Origin: Citrobacter sp. Marseille-Q6884
GTDB taxonomy: Bacteria; Pseudomonadota; Gammaproteobacteria; Enterobacterales; Enterobacteriaceae
Reading direction: 5' to 3'
DNA: 64,000 nucleotides
NCBI RefSeq assembly: GCF_945906775.1
Contig: NZ_CAMDRE010000001.1
Span: forward strand, 2,604,001-2,668,000
A program made the position numbers and the translations under genes. Within the stretch, counting starts at the first letter, position 1. The number at the start of each line of letters is the position of its first letter. Under the pieces are notes generated by a model, which made no database searches, was not told where the DNA came from, and saw nothing but the letters and a program-made list of their open reading frames with translations. Below are positions 27,168 to 35,356 of the stretch, in pieces.

Positions 27168-27774
27168 AAGCCCATTTCAAAGCAGGTAATGCACTATTTA
27201 AGCTACCACATGACGCATTTTGATAGCTAAATGATAAGGGGAAAATAAATCGTAATCTCTCCAGAAAAATCATAGGGAGAAGTTCTTTTGCAGCACCATA
27301 GATAAAATTAGCACCAACCTGGCTGATATGGCTTTTACTGAGGTCTTTTGGAATATCCACAACTTCAGGAACAGATAAGGGAAGAGGAAGGTAGATGAAT
27401 TTTATTTCACTATAACTTAAGTTCTTTATATATGATGGCGTACTAATAATTTGTGCAGACAATAACTTCAGGCCTATAAGATGAGCTGCATGGCTGATTT
27501 TATCCCAGTTATTGATGAATAATGAAGTAAGCTCGTTATGATCTATATCATCACCACATAAAATGTTTGGTTCTGATTTCTCGAGAAGAAAGTGATTCTT
27601 TAAATATTCTGGCAATGCACTGATTTCAATGTCATGCAGAGAAGGAAATGCTAACCAACTGTACTCACAATAGCCGGCAGGATTGTACAGAATATTAATG
27701 AGTCTTGTATAGTAGTGCACGGCATATACCTTATCATGGATTACAATAACACTGATCAAAATTGAGGATATCAT
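27154..27774 (-). CDS. orgA: Type III secretion OrgA/MxiK-like sorting platform protein
   Basis: 206 residues starting 28 bases after prgK, with GAGGG before the ATG. It matches OrgA/MxiK (SctK) in size and place. It has the typical tryptophan/proline-containing start (NPAGYCEYSWLAFPS). SctK proteins bridge the inner ring to SctQ on the cytoplasmic side. Confidence 0.75.
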   Translation of the reverse strand: MISSILISVIVIHDKVYAVHYYTRLINILYNPAGYCEYSWLAFPSLHDIEISALPEYLKNHFLLEKSEPNILCGDDIDHNELTSLFINNWDKISHAAHLIGLKLLSAQIISTPSYIKNLSYSEIKFIYLPLPLSVPEVVDIPKDLSKSHISQVGANFIYGAAKELLPMIFLERLRFIFPLSFSYQNASCGSLNSALPALKWAFEYA

Positions 27775-27801
27775 TTATACCCTCAAGCAATACAAAGAGA
27801 A

Positions 27802-28539
27802 TTACGCCAAATCACTGTCTCTACTCTTTATAAGAGTTGTGATGTTCTTGCTTCGGAAGAAGAATAAGACAATAAGTATAAGAACAGAAACAGTCAGCAA
27901 GCCGAACACCGCGAATATCCAAACGGGGGTTGACTGTACAGGTTTACTGGGTCTGATAGTGTCACTTTTCTTGAAAATGACAACTGAAATATCTTCATAC
28001 TTTATTGTACTTAAACTGTTCTTAATTAGACGTTTTATTTTGTCAATGTATTCAGCCTCGTTAACTGTATTTTTATAAATAAGCAGTACAGAAACTGATG
28101 GAGGGACTATGTTTTCATTAGTATCCGCAGTAATTGGATAACTCAGATGAACTCTCGCTGATGTAACATTGTCAATCTCCAGAATTGTCTGTCCCAATCT
28201 TTGCTCGATAGCAGAAATTAAGCGAACTTTTTCTCCCAAAGGTGTTGATACCATAGCATCTGAGGGGAACTGATCGGCAATTTCAATATGTTCAGCTGAG
28301 GGCAAATTATAGGTATTAAGCAAGTCAACTGCATCGCTCATATAATTTTTATCAACACGAATTGAAAAAATACCTTTGTCACCTTTTACCTTTTGTGCAT
28401 CAATATTATTTTGCTCTAAAAGTGAAACTATTTCATTAGCTTGCCGTTCTGAGAGATTTGAAACCAATTCAGAATCGCAACCACTCAGAGCTAAGAGGCA
28501 TATGAAAAGGATGAATTTTGGCACCAGGTTTTTAATCAT
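27802..28539 (-). CDS. prgK: Inner membrane ring lipoprotein PrgK-like (SctJ)
   Basis: 245 residues with a signal peptide and lipobox LSGC (acylated Cys21), the YscJ/FliF ring-building domain (SERQANEIVSLLEQNNIDAQKV, then VRLISAIEQRLGQTILEIDNV) and a C-terminal membrane helix (~residues 207-229). Forms the inner membrane ring with PrgH. Overlaps the rod gene by 4 bases. Confidence 0.93.
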   Translation of the reverse strand: MIKNLVPKFILFICLLALSGCDSELVSNLSERQANEIVSLLEQNNIDAQKVKGDKGIFSIRVDKNYMSDAVDLLNTYNLPSAEHIEIADQFPSDAMVSTPLGEKVRLISAIEQRLGQTILEIDNVTSARVHLSYPITADTNENIVPPSVSVLLIYKNTVNEAEYIDKIKRLIKNSLSTIKYEDISVVIFKKSDTIRPSKPVQSTPVWIFAVFGLLTVSVLILIVLFFFRSKNITTLIKSRDSDLA

Positions 28540-28856
28540 GTTTTAACCAGGGTTTCAATCGCGGCAACACCTTTTCTGGCCAGCGTGCTACAGAAGTTGA
28601 TATCCAGCGTATAAATAGAAAGTTGTTCCTGCCAGTGTGCGAGTTTGATCGGATCACTGGTGACATTCGGGTCATTCAGTGCAGAATAGATTTTTTCCCG
28701 GGTAAATTGATTTGTTACAGCCTGATTTGAAAGGGCTTCCTTGAATCTTTCTTCGAGAGAAATAATGGAAACACTGGAAAATTCTGCTTCTGTCAACTGG
28801 GTATCATGACCGTATCGACCTATGTTCCCAATAGCATTTATTTGGCTAAAAGACAC
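28536..28856 (-). CDS. prgJ: Inner rod protein PrgJ-like (SctI)
   Basis: 106 residues in the place and size range of PrgJ/MxiI (~100). The C-terminal helix (DPIKLAHWQEQLSIYTLDI then GVAAIETLVKT) resembles the family end. It would form the inner rod/adapter at the needle base. Lies 15 bases after the needle gene. Confidence 0.85.
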   Translation of the reverse strand: MSFSQINAIGNIGRYGHDTQLTEAEFSSVSIISLEERFKEALSNQAVTNQFTREKIYSALNDPNVTSDPIKLAHWQEQLSIYTLDINFCSTLARKGVAAIETLVKT

Positions 28857-28871
28857 ATTCCACCCCAGATG

Positions 28872-29150
28872 TTATTTATAGTTAGCGATAATCGCTTGAT
28901 CAATATCTCGGAATGCTTTGACGACGTTTGATTGTGCATTACGATACAATGTGTAAGAGGATAATGCCGACTGATACTGAGCCAACAATGCAGGGTCAGA
29001 GGGATCGGCTTGCAATGCCGAAAGGGCCTGGGTCAACTTGTCCTGAAGAGACTTTACACCCGCATCAAAGTTGTTGGATGTTTGTTCAATAAAACGAGTG
29101 GAATCACCACCGTCTACAGGTGTTATTACAGGTGTCTTAGAAACTAACAT
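28872..29150 (-). CDS. prgI: Needle subunit PrgI-like (SctF)
   Basis: 92 residues, somewhat longer than PrgI (80). It has the conserved helix-turn-helix loop ADPSDPALLAQYQ (P-S-D-P motif) and the C-terminal SSYTLYRNAQSNVVKAFRDID, almost the PrgI/MxiH signature. Polymerises into the injectisome needle. Confidence 0.95.
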   Translation of the reverse strand: MLVSKTPVITPVDGGDSTRFIEQTSNNFDAGVKSLQDKLTQALSALQADPSDPALLAQYQSALSSYTLYRNAQSNVVKAFRDIDQAIIANYK

Positions 29151-29164
29151 AACAAATACCTTAT

Positions 29165-30487
29165 TTAATATTGATTTGTTGCAGTTATATCGGAATATAA
29201 CCAGTGATTTCCTGGAATGACGATATAGCTATCTTTTCCAGTCTTAAATGTCCGGTTGCGTAATGGATCTTCATTTAGATTGATAATGAACTTTACATAT
29301 TGATCACCATATTGAGCATAAAACTCATTAACCTGCTGGCGTAAAGTACTTAGACGAAAATCATCAACATCACCACTTATATTGAAGGTCACGTGATCTT
29401 CTGTAATATCTTTCTGGTGATAAACCCCAAGTGATTTCAGGCGTTCAGTGGCATTTGCAAGTACAATCTTATCAGAAACTCTTTGTATATTGATCGACTT
29501 CAAGTATGGGAAGTTTTTAAGTAAGACATTATGGATGAGTTGATCAGTTTTCTTAATTTTAGAACTACGTTCCTGGCTAAGTGTCAAGTTAATAGTAAAT
29601 GCAGATGTGAATTTAACATCAAAAAATGGAATAACATGTTCTGAAAGCAATTTTTCTATATTTTCAACTTCTGCTGGTTCAGAAATAATATTAATGTGAC
29701 TGCTGGAATGGTTACTTTTACGGAGTGCTATTTCTGACCATACGGCATCTGAGAGCGTTCTTGTCAGGATATACGTCTCGCCATTTTTATTTTGGCTAAT
29801 ATGAGGATTAACAGGGCTGAGCACATCTTTGAGTGTACCAACGTTATTCGTAGTGGAAAATAAAAACAGCACCGCTACACAGGCTACACAGAGGGACCCA
29901 AACACTGCACATTTAAAAAAGAACACGTGATCCTTTTTTACAGAATGGCGCAATGAGCTCTGTACTTCTGTAATCTTCTGCTGTAGGAGCGGATAATGAT
30001 ACTGCGTAACGTCATGGCTCCACTCCTCCGATATATGTTTGAGAGCGATAATGGCATGACCAATAGTGACAGGTTGATTCAATGATATTGCTAAAGGTTC
30101 AAAATTTTTCTCGCCGTCCGACAGAGTGATACCTTCAGATTTAGCATCGCTAATGTCATTTTGAATACTACCGTCTGATATGACTCCTTCCTCAGTGTCG
30201 CCAGTCTGGTGCAAGCCAAGTGGAATACGCTGCACTGTCACGGTTATTGTTTGATCCTCTGATAGCTCAAATTCTTCAGGTTTGGTGAGGCGCAGGAGTA
30301 TTTTCTCGTTAGCGCCATAAGCACAGGGGATCACCAATGTATTTAATGAGTGCTGATACACACTCCCGGTGTGGCTTTTTTCAATGGTTTCATTATCGCA
30401 GAAAAAAAGGTGAACATTTTCACTCGGTAACCTAACATCGACACCAAACATAGGGCCAGAAAGGATCTTTAAGACAAATTCTTGCAT
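29165..30487 (-). CDS. prgH: Inner membrane ring protein PrgH-like (SctD)
   Basis: 440 residues (PrgH is 392). The N-terminal cytoplasmic domain (~1-185) fits the FHA-like fold, a single membrane helix lies near residues 188-212 (FFFKCAVFGSLCVACVAVLF), and a periplasmic ring-building region follows to the C-terminus. First gene of the minus-strand operon, divergent from the pilotin-like gene. Confidence 0.88.
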   Translation of the reverse strand: MQEFVLKILSGPMFGVDVRLPSENVHLFFCDNETIEKSHTGSVYQHSLNTLVIPCAYGANEKILLRLTKPEEFELSEDQTITVTVQRIPLGLHQTGDTEEGVISDGSIQNDISDAKSEGITLSDGEKNFEPLAISLNQPVTIGHAIIALKHISEEWSHDVTQYHYPLLQQKITEVQSSLRHSVKKDHVFFFKCAVFGSLCVACVAVLFLFSTTNNVGTLKDVLSPVNPHISQNKNGETYILTRTLSDAVWSEIALRKSNHSSSHINIISEPAEVENIEKLLSEHVIPFFDVKFTSAFTINLTLSQERSSKIKKTDQLIHNVLLKNFPYLKSINIQRVSDKIVLANATERLKSLGVYHQKDITEDHVTFNISGDVDDFRLSTLRQQVNEFYAQYGDQYVKFIINLNEDPLRNRTFKTGKDSYIVIPGNHWLYSDITATNQY

Positions 30488-30776
30488 GAGTTTACTATGC
30501 CCTGTGCCATCTCGTTCAAATCACAAAAACAATACCTGTATGAATTAATATAAATATACAGGAGTAACCAGCTTGTGAGCGCTTGAGTTGCCGTGCTCGT
30601 CTCGAAAAGGAGTTTAGCCAGAGATACAAGAATGGTTAATAAAAATTTATTTAGAGATCTGCCTGAATGGTTACAGTACGCTCTGCCCAGTAACAGCGAA
30701 TGAGTGAATAACATCGTGTAGGATAGAGATACATGCGAGTGACTGAAGTTGGAAAATCAATTCATGGGCAAGAAAT
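30488..30776. promoter_or_regulatory. Divergent promoter region of the two T3SS operons
   Basis: 289 bases between the prgH-type and pilotin-type genes transcribed apart. It should hold both operon promoters. No operator was identified. Confidence 0.5.
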
Positions 30777-31157
30777 ATGAATGTGGTGGAATTAGCAGCT
30801 ATGTTGATGCGTCTGCTACTGATTTTAACAGTACCTTGGCTATTAAGCGCTTGTGTTACGCATTACAGTACAGAGCCGCAAGAGGGCGAAGTTCTGGCTG
30901 CTGATAGATTATCTGATACAACGAAGTACTCGCTAGAAACATTAAAGAAAAGAATGAGTGCTTGCGCTATACAGTATGCAATTGCAGCAAAAAAGAATGA
31001 TGATTTACGTATTGAATTTAAAGCAGATAACCAACGAGTATCCTATCACTCTGCGACTCCTGATCTTACAGACTATATGAACATATGTGCCGGAGAATTC
31101 TATATCGGCAATGATCGCGACAAAGGCATCATAAGTATCTCCAGCAAAGGAGTATAA
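30777..31157 (+). CDS. Small lipoprotein, candidate secretin pilotin
   Basis: 126 residues with a short signal peptide and lipobox LSAC (Cys26). The rest is small and shows no clear similarity to InvH or MxiM by eye. Its place, first gene of the operon before the InvF-like gene, is that of InvH in SPI-1 and MxiM in Shigella, which pilot the secretin to the outer membrane. The start at 30777 has AAGAA upstream; an in-frame ATG at 30801 is an alternative. Confidence 0.65.
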   Translation: MNVVELAAMLMRLLLILTVPWLLSACVTHYSTEPQEGEVLAADRLSDTTKYSLETLKKRMSACAIQYAIAAKKNDDLRIEFKADNQRVSYHSATPDLTDYMNICAGEFYIGNDRDKGIISISSKGV

Positions 31158-31160
31158 TTG

Positions 31161-31907
31161 ATGAGAAAAATTTTTAGCTGGCATACACAGTCCAGACCCG
31201 TAGAGATAACGGGTGAAAGCATATTGCTTGTCAAAGCAACATCAACAGAACGGCAACAACAAATGGCTAAAGTCGTGACTGATGCTGGAGCCCGTTATTG
31301 TGTAACAGGTATCCACGATAACGTTATGTCACTGATTTTTTCTGAACGGCATGCTTTGCTATCATTCCCTGACGATGTGCAGCATGTCTGCTTATCTATG
31401 CATCCGCTATGCGAAATAATGGCATTTTTAGACGAAAGCCAGCAGTTATCAGACGGAAATAAAGATAAAGAGCTCCTTCTGAACATAGATATTTGCTCTT
31501 ATGATGAACTTATCTATTGGTTTATCTGCAGCTATTTGATGGGAAATGGTCGAGATAGCTACCTGGAATTACTCGAATGCATACGCAGGCAGGAGTCATA
31601 TTTTCTAACAGGATATCTTTTTAAAAACAGATGTTCTAACGAAAAAATAAATACGCTATGCCAGACTTATGGCTTATCCTATTCGTATTTTAGGAAAATC
31701 ACAAAAAAATATCTTGGTGTATCTGCAAAATCTAAAATGTCTGATTGGAGATTAGCGCAAACTATATTAGACATACTTGATGGTGAAAGAAGTATTACTG
31801 AAATAGCTCTCAAGAACGGTTATTCGTCTTCAGCCCATGTCTGTTCAACATTTAAATCGGTACTAGGTATTTCGCCCTATGCAATCAGGAAAATGAATGG
31901 AAAATGA
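31161..31907 (+). CDS. invF: AraC-family regulator InvF/MxiE-like
   Basis: 248 residues from the ATG at 31161, 3 bases after the preceding stop (the longer frame starts at a TTG). The C-terminal ~100 residues are an AraC helix-turn-helix (LCQTYGLSYSYFRKITKKYLG and EIALKNGYSSSAHVCSTFKSV). In SPI-1, InvF works with the chaperone SicA to activate effector and translocator genes. The same switch is likely here, since a SicA homologue is present. Confidence 0.88.
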   Translation: MRKIFSWHTQSRPVEITGESILLVKATSTERQQQMAKVVTDAGARYCVTGIHDNVMSLIFSERHALLSFPDDVQHVCLSMHPLCEIMAFLDESQQLSDGNKDKELLLNIDICSYDELIYWFICSYLMGNGRDSYLELLECIRRQESYFLTGYLFKNRCSNEKINTLCQTYGLSYSYFRKITKKYLGVSAKSKMSDWRLAQTILDILDGERSITEIALKNGYSSSAHVCSTFKSVLGISPYAIRKMNGK

Positions 31908-32157
31908 TATAACTCTCGCGACAGCAGACGGTGCCGAAATTATTGAACTTGTGCTTTTCTCACTACAGGACCCAGATTTCTTGACAAAATACAGCACGTT
32001 GTCAGCGTTATGGGCAAAGCTTATTCAACTAAAAATCGTCACAATAGCTATAGACAATAATAATGTAGTTCTTCGATTATTCACATATGAATCGGACAGC
32101 GATGTGATATTAAATACTTATTTGGATGAAGTTAGAAATGTTTTCGCTTGCATATAG
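31897..32157 (+). CDS. Hypothetical 86-residue protein between invF and invG
   Basis: 86 residues, overlapping invF by 11 bases and the secretin start by 20, so it is translationally coupled to both. Acidic and hydrophobic-patterned, with no signal peptide or membrane helix. SPI-1 and Mxi-Spa have no gene here. I do not recognise it; it may be a chaperone or a regulator of secretin synthesis. Confidence 0.6.
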   Translation: MENDITLATADGAEIIELVLFSLQDPDFLTKYSTLSALWAKLIQLKIVTIAIDNNNVVLRLFTYESDSDVILNTYLDEVRNVFACI

Positions 32158-33877
32158 TAAATGTAAATTTGGCATATTAGGCGGACTTGCCATCTTTTGT
32201 GGTTGTCAAAGTAGCCTGCTCTACGCACGTGATGCCTCCAGTCCAGGGACAACGTTGGTGTCGCTAACAACAGCAGCGGAGACGGAAAACGCATCTACTG
32301 ATCACGTTGAAAATAGTTTTGTTGCCCGAGATAAAGGCGTTGATTATCTTTTTAAGGCTCTTTCGTCAAAGATACAAAAACCCATTATTGCCAGCGCAAA
32401 AGCAAAAAAGTATTTCGTGACGGGAAATTTTGATTTGACTAAACCAATTGAGACTTTATCAGCCGTAACGGCTGATTTGGGGTTGATCTGGTATTTTGAT
32501 GGTTCAATCTTTTATATTTATGAGGCTTCAGAAGCTACTACTGCTGTTGTACAGTTTTCAAAACGTAACTTCGGCGACTTACTAAGTTTTTTAAAGCAAA
32601 ATTCTTTATATGATAGCCGCTATCCACTAAAAATGAATTTTAGTGCTGATACGCTGTATGTATCTGGCCCTCCAAAGTATGTAGACATCATTACCGCTAT
32701 TACCAGCCTAATGCAAGATAATCCGAATGATGATCTCCAGCAGCAGGTGATAGAAACGATCAAGTTGCGTCATGCTTTTGTTGACGATCGCAGTTATAAA
32801 TATCGTGACCGTACTATTGCAATACCAGGAATTGCTACAACAATTAATACATTATTGTCGGATACAAACCATCCCAGAGAAATTTCATCAGCCCGTAAGC
32901 CGGTAGAAAGTAATATCGAAAGTGAGAGTCAGGTACCATCCTTTGGACAAAGCGCACGTTTTGAGCAGGATGAGATGGATGAACTAAATAATAATATGAA
33001 AGTTGTGGCATTTACCGGCCGTAATAGTTTAATGGTGAAGGGTACACGTGCCCAGGTCAATATGATTAAAGATTTGATTGCATCATTAGATGTGCCACGT
33101 AAACAAATTGAACTGTCATTATGGATTGTGGATATTAGCAAGGATGACCTCGATTCGATAGGGGTAAACTGGGGGGGGCAGTTTAAGATAGGCGATGAGA
33201 TTGGTGCACTTTTTAATACAGGAAGTGTTATTAGTTCGACGCAACAGAACTTTTTTCTCGCTGAGGTTTCTGCATTAAGCAAAAATAATAAAGCAAATAT
33301 TGTATCACGTCCTTTCCTCTTAGCTCAGGAGAATATGCCATCGCTGTTTGATAATACTAAGAATTTTTACGTTCGGCTGGCAGGTGAAAACAATGTTGAT
33401 TTGCAAACGGTGACTTATGGCACGACGATAAGTGTCACTCCGATGATTTCTGATGATAATAAAATTACTGAAATGACACTTGAGATCATGGATGGTAGCA
33501 CCAGCGTTTCAGAAGACGGCAAGGCCGAAGTTGTTGATAATTTACCTGTAGTAGGCAATACAACGATAAGCACGTTAGCACGAGTAATGGAAGGGCAAAG
33601 TTTAATGATTGGCGGTTATACCCGCGATCAGGTTCAGTTTAGTGTTTCAAAAATTCCACTACTAGGTGATCTTCCTTATGTTGGTAATCTCTTTAAAAAT
33701 ACTACGAACACAGTCAGTAAGACCGTACGTATTTTTTTAATCCAACCTAGAGTCTTGAAAGATTTCAGCACTGAAAATAGTGATCTTAATAAATATATAA
33801 ACGATGGATGGAACGCAATTAATCATTTTGATGCTAAATATAAAATTATAAATCCTGGCAATCAATCTGGAAATTAG
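32138..33877 (+). CDS. invG: Outer membrane secretin InvG-like (SctC)
   Basis: 579 residues from the ATG at 32138 (GGATGAAG upstream); 32126 is a possible earlier start. N-terminal signal peptide, N0-N1-N3 ring domains (LGLIWYFDGSIFYIYEASE, YVSGPPKYVDII), then the secretin core (ELSLWIVDISKDDLDSIGVNW, VEGN-type IGGYTRD motif, PLLGDLPYVGNLF). The ~60 C-terminal residues should bind a pilotin. InvG is 562 residues. Confidence 0.96.
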   Translation: MFSLAYSKCKFGILGGLAIFCGCQSSLLYARDASSPGTTLVSLTTAAETENASTDHVENSFVARDKGVDYLFKALSSKIQKPIIASAKAKKYFVTGNFDLTKPIETLSAVTADLGLIWYFDGSIFYIYEASEATTAVVQFSKRNFGDLLSFLKQNSLYDSRYPLKMNFSADTLYVSGPPKYVDIITAITSLMQDNPNDDLQQQVIETIKLRHAFVDDRSYKYRDRTIAIPGIATTINTLLSDTNHPREISSARKPVESNIESESQVPSFGQSARFEQDEMDELNNNMKVVAFTGRNSLMVKGTRAQVNMIKDLIASLDVPRKQIELSLWIVDISKDDLDSIGVNWGGQFKIGDEIGALFNTGSVISSTQQNFFLAEVSALSKNNKANIVSRPFLLAQENMPSLFDNTKNFYVRLAGENNVDLQTVTYGTTISVTPMISDDNKITEMTLEIMDGSTSVSEDGKAEVVDNLPVVGNTTISTLARVMEGQSLMIGGYTRDQVQFSVSKIPLLGDLPYVGNLFKNTTNTVSKTVRIFLIQPRVLKDFSTENSDLNKYINDGWNAINHFDAKYKIINPGNQSGN

Positions 33878-33896
33878 CAGAATCAGGTAACGCATA

Positions 33897-35033
33897 ATGC
33901 TCATAAATATTTCGTCGCTATCACAAACTGGCATGACATCAGGTATAACTGAACTCGTCGATGATTTAGCCAGAATGCAAGATAATGCTGAGGTAAAATC
34001 AAATTATTCAACGAATTCTGTAGCTCTGGCCATGGCAGATGATTTGTCTATGTTGTTAAGCACTATGTTACAGAACCGGCGTGCTGACAAGGCACAGTCA
34101 AATTCAGCTGATGCGGAAAAAAAATATATACGAATACTGGAAGAAAAAAAACCAGAACATATTACAAAAATTATAAGTTATGCAAAAGACTCAGGCATGA
34201 CACCAAAGCAATTATTGTTCATTATATCGCAAATGTATAATAACCCCGTTGATGTTGCTTTATTATTACAGTCATTCATTCAGAACAAAAAGAAAATCAG
34301 AAACAACTCTGCTGAAAATGAGTTAATGGATGTATCTCTTACGCTCCTGGAAGATACCTATAGCTTATTGTTGTCTGGACCAGAAAAAAGAAAAATAAAA
34401 ACTGGGTTAAATATTCAACATCAAGTTGATGTCTACGGTAGTATGTTGAATCTTGATGCTGAAATGATGCGGAAAATATATCTAGATTTCATCTCCGAAG
34501 AGTGGGAACCTATCGATATATATAAATCTTTGATCGAAAAAGTAGGAGTTGATAAATACCATCTGGCACTAGAGTATATTGTCAGGTCACTCCATTGTGA
34601 TATTAACTCATATGACCCGTCCTGTACATATCAGGAGTTTGGAGCGCTTCTGGACACATCATTTATCCTTAGCGTGATAAAATCCGCCGATATCTCATTT
34701 ATGCGTGGGATTCAACATATTGGTATGTTAAATTCAACGTGGAAAATTTCGAAGTCAATGGTTCTGGATTATTTTATTTCTTTAGTCAGCAACACAAGTG
34801 AGTGCGGGAATATCACCGCAGATTTTATACAACGCTGCATGAAGTATAACAATGAAGAAGATAAAGTGAATTTTTTGCATGTCGTACAAGGCCTGGTTCG
34901 TACACTTCCTCTTTTTCTTTTTTCAAACGCAACTCAGGATTGTGCTGCCATTAAAAATGCAGTTGACCTTGAACTCAGTATCATTATGACTGGTTTTACA
35001 GCATCCACAAGAGAGTGTATACGCTATGAATGA
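33897..35033 (+). CDS. invE: Gatekeeper protein InvE/MxiC-like (SctW)
   Basis: 378 residues (InvE 372), helical throughout. The N-terminal part carries the disordered secretion/chaperone region; the middle and C-terminal parts form the HrpJ/TyeA-like helical repeats (EEWEPIDIYKSLIEKVG segment). It controls the switch from translocator to effector export. It overlaps the next small gene by 8 bases. Confidence 0.88.
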   Translation: MLINISSLSQTGMTSGITELVDDLARMQDNAEVKSNYSTNSVALAMADDLSMLLSTMLQNRRADKAQSNSADAEKKYIRILEEKKPEHITKIISYAKDSGMTPKQLLFIISQMYNNPVDVALLLQSFIQNKKKIRNNSAENELMDVSLTLLEDTYSLLLSGPEKRKIKTGLNIQHQVDVYGSMLNLDAEMMRKIYLDFISEEWEPIDIYKSLIEKVGVDKYHLALEYIVRSLHCDINSYDPSCTYQEFGALLDTSFILSVIKSADISFMRGIQHIGMLNSTWKISKSMVLDYFISLVSNTSECGNITADFIQRCMKYNNEEDKVNFLHVVQGLVRTLPLFLFSNATQDCAAIKNAVDLELSIIMTGFTASTRECIRYE

Positions 35034-35343
35034 TAGTGATGCCGCATTCAAGCAACAGTTGGAGAAATTAAAGCAGGGTGGGGAATTGCAGCTTGAGTGC
35101 TGTGGCTTAAATCTGCGAGTGAGCCTGGCGCATAGCATGTTTATAATCCTGGTCGAAACGCTGGTTTCTCCTGATAGATTTTATGATTTTATTCAACGGC
35201 AGCAGGAAGACATGTGGACTAATGAGCAATACCTTTTATGTGGAAGAAAGGTTCATTATTGTCTACTTGCAGATAATATGGATTTTGGAACCATTATTAA
35301 TTGTGCGTATTCGGTAGTCAACCGCAGCCAGGCATATCAGTAA
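35026..35343 (+). CDS. Hypothetical 105-residue protein between gatekeeper and export gate
   Basis: 105 residues, overlapping invE by 8 bases and ending 13 bases before invA. No signal peptide or membrane helix; it has four cysteines and mixed alpha/beta pattern. SPI-1 has nothing here, but SPI-2 (SsaM) and Ysc systems (TyeA/SycN/YscX/YscY) place gatekeeper partners between the same two genes. That makes it a candidate gatekeeper cofactor or chaperone. Homology is not visible. Confidence 0.65.
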   Translation: MNDSDAAFKQQLEKLKQGGELQLECCGLNLRVSLAHSMFIILVETLVSPDRFYDFIQRQQEDMWTNEQYLLCGRKVHYCLLADNMDFGTIINCAYSVVNRSQAYQ

Positions 35344-35356
35344 CGCAAGGATTATT

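Noticed and set aside
30469..30714. 81-codon minus-strand frame overlapping the prgH start
   Set aside because: Lies in the divergent promoter region, lacks a ribosome site, and has the base composition of non-coding sequence.
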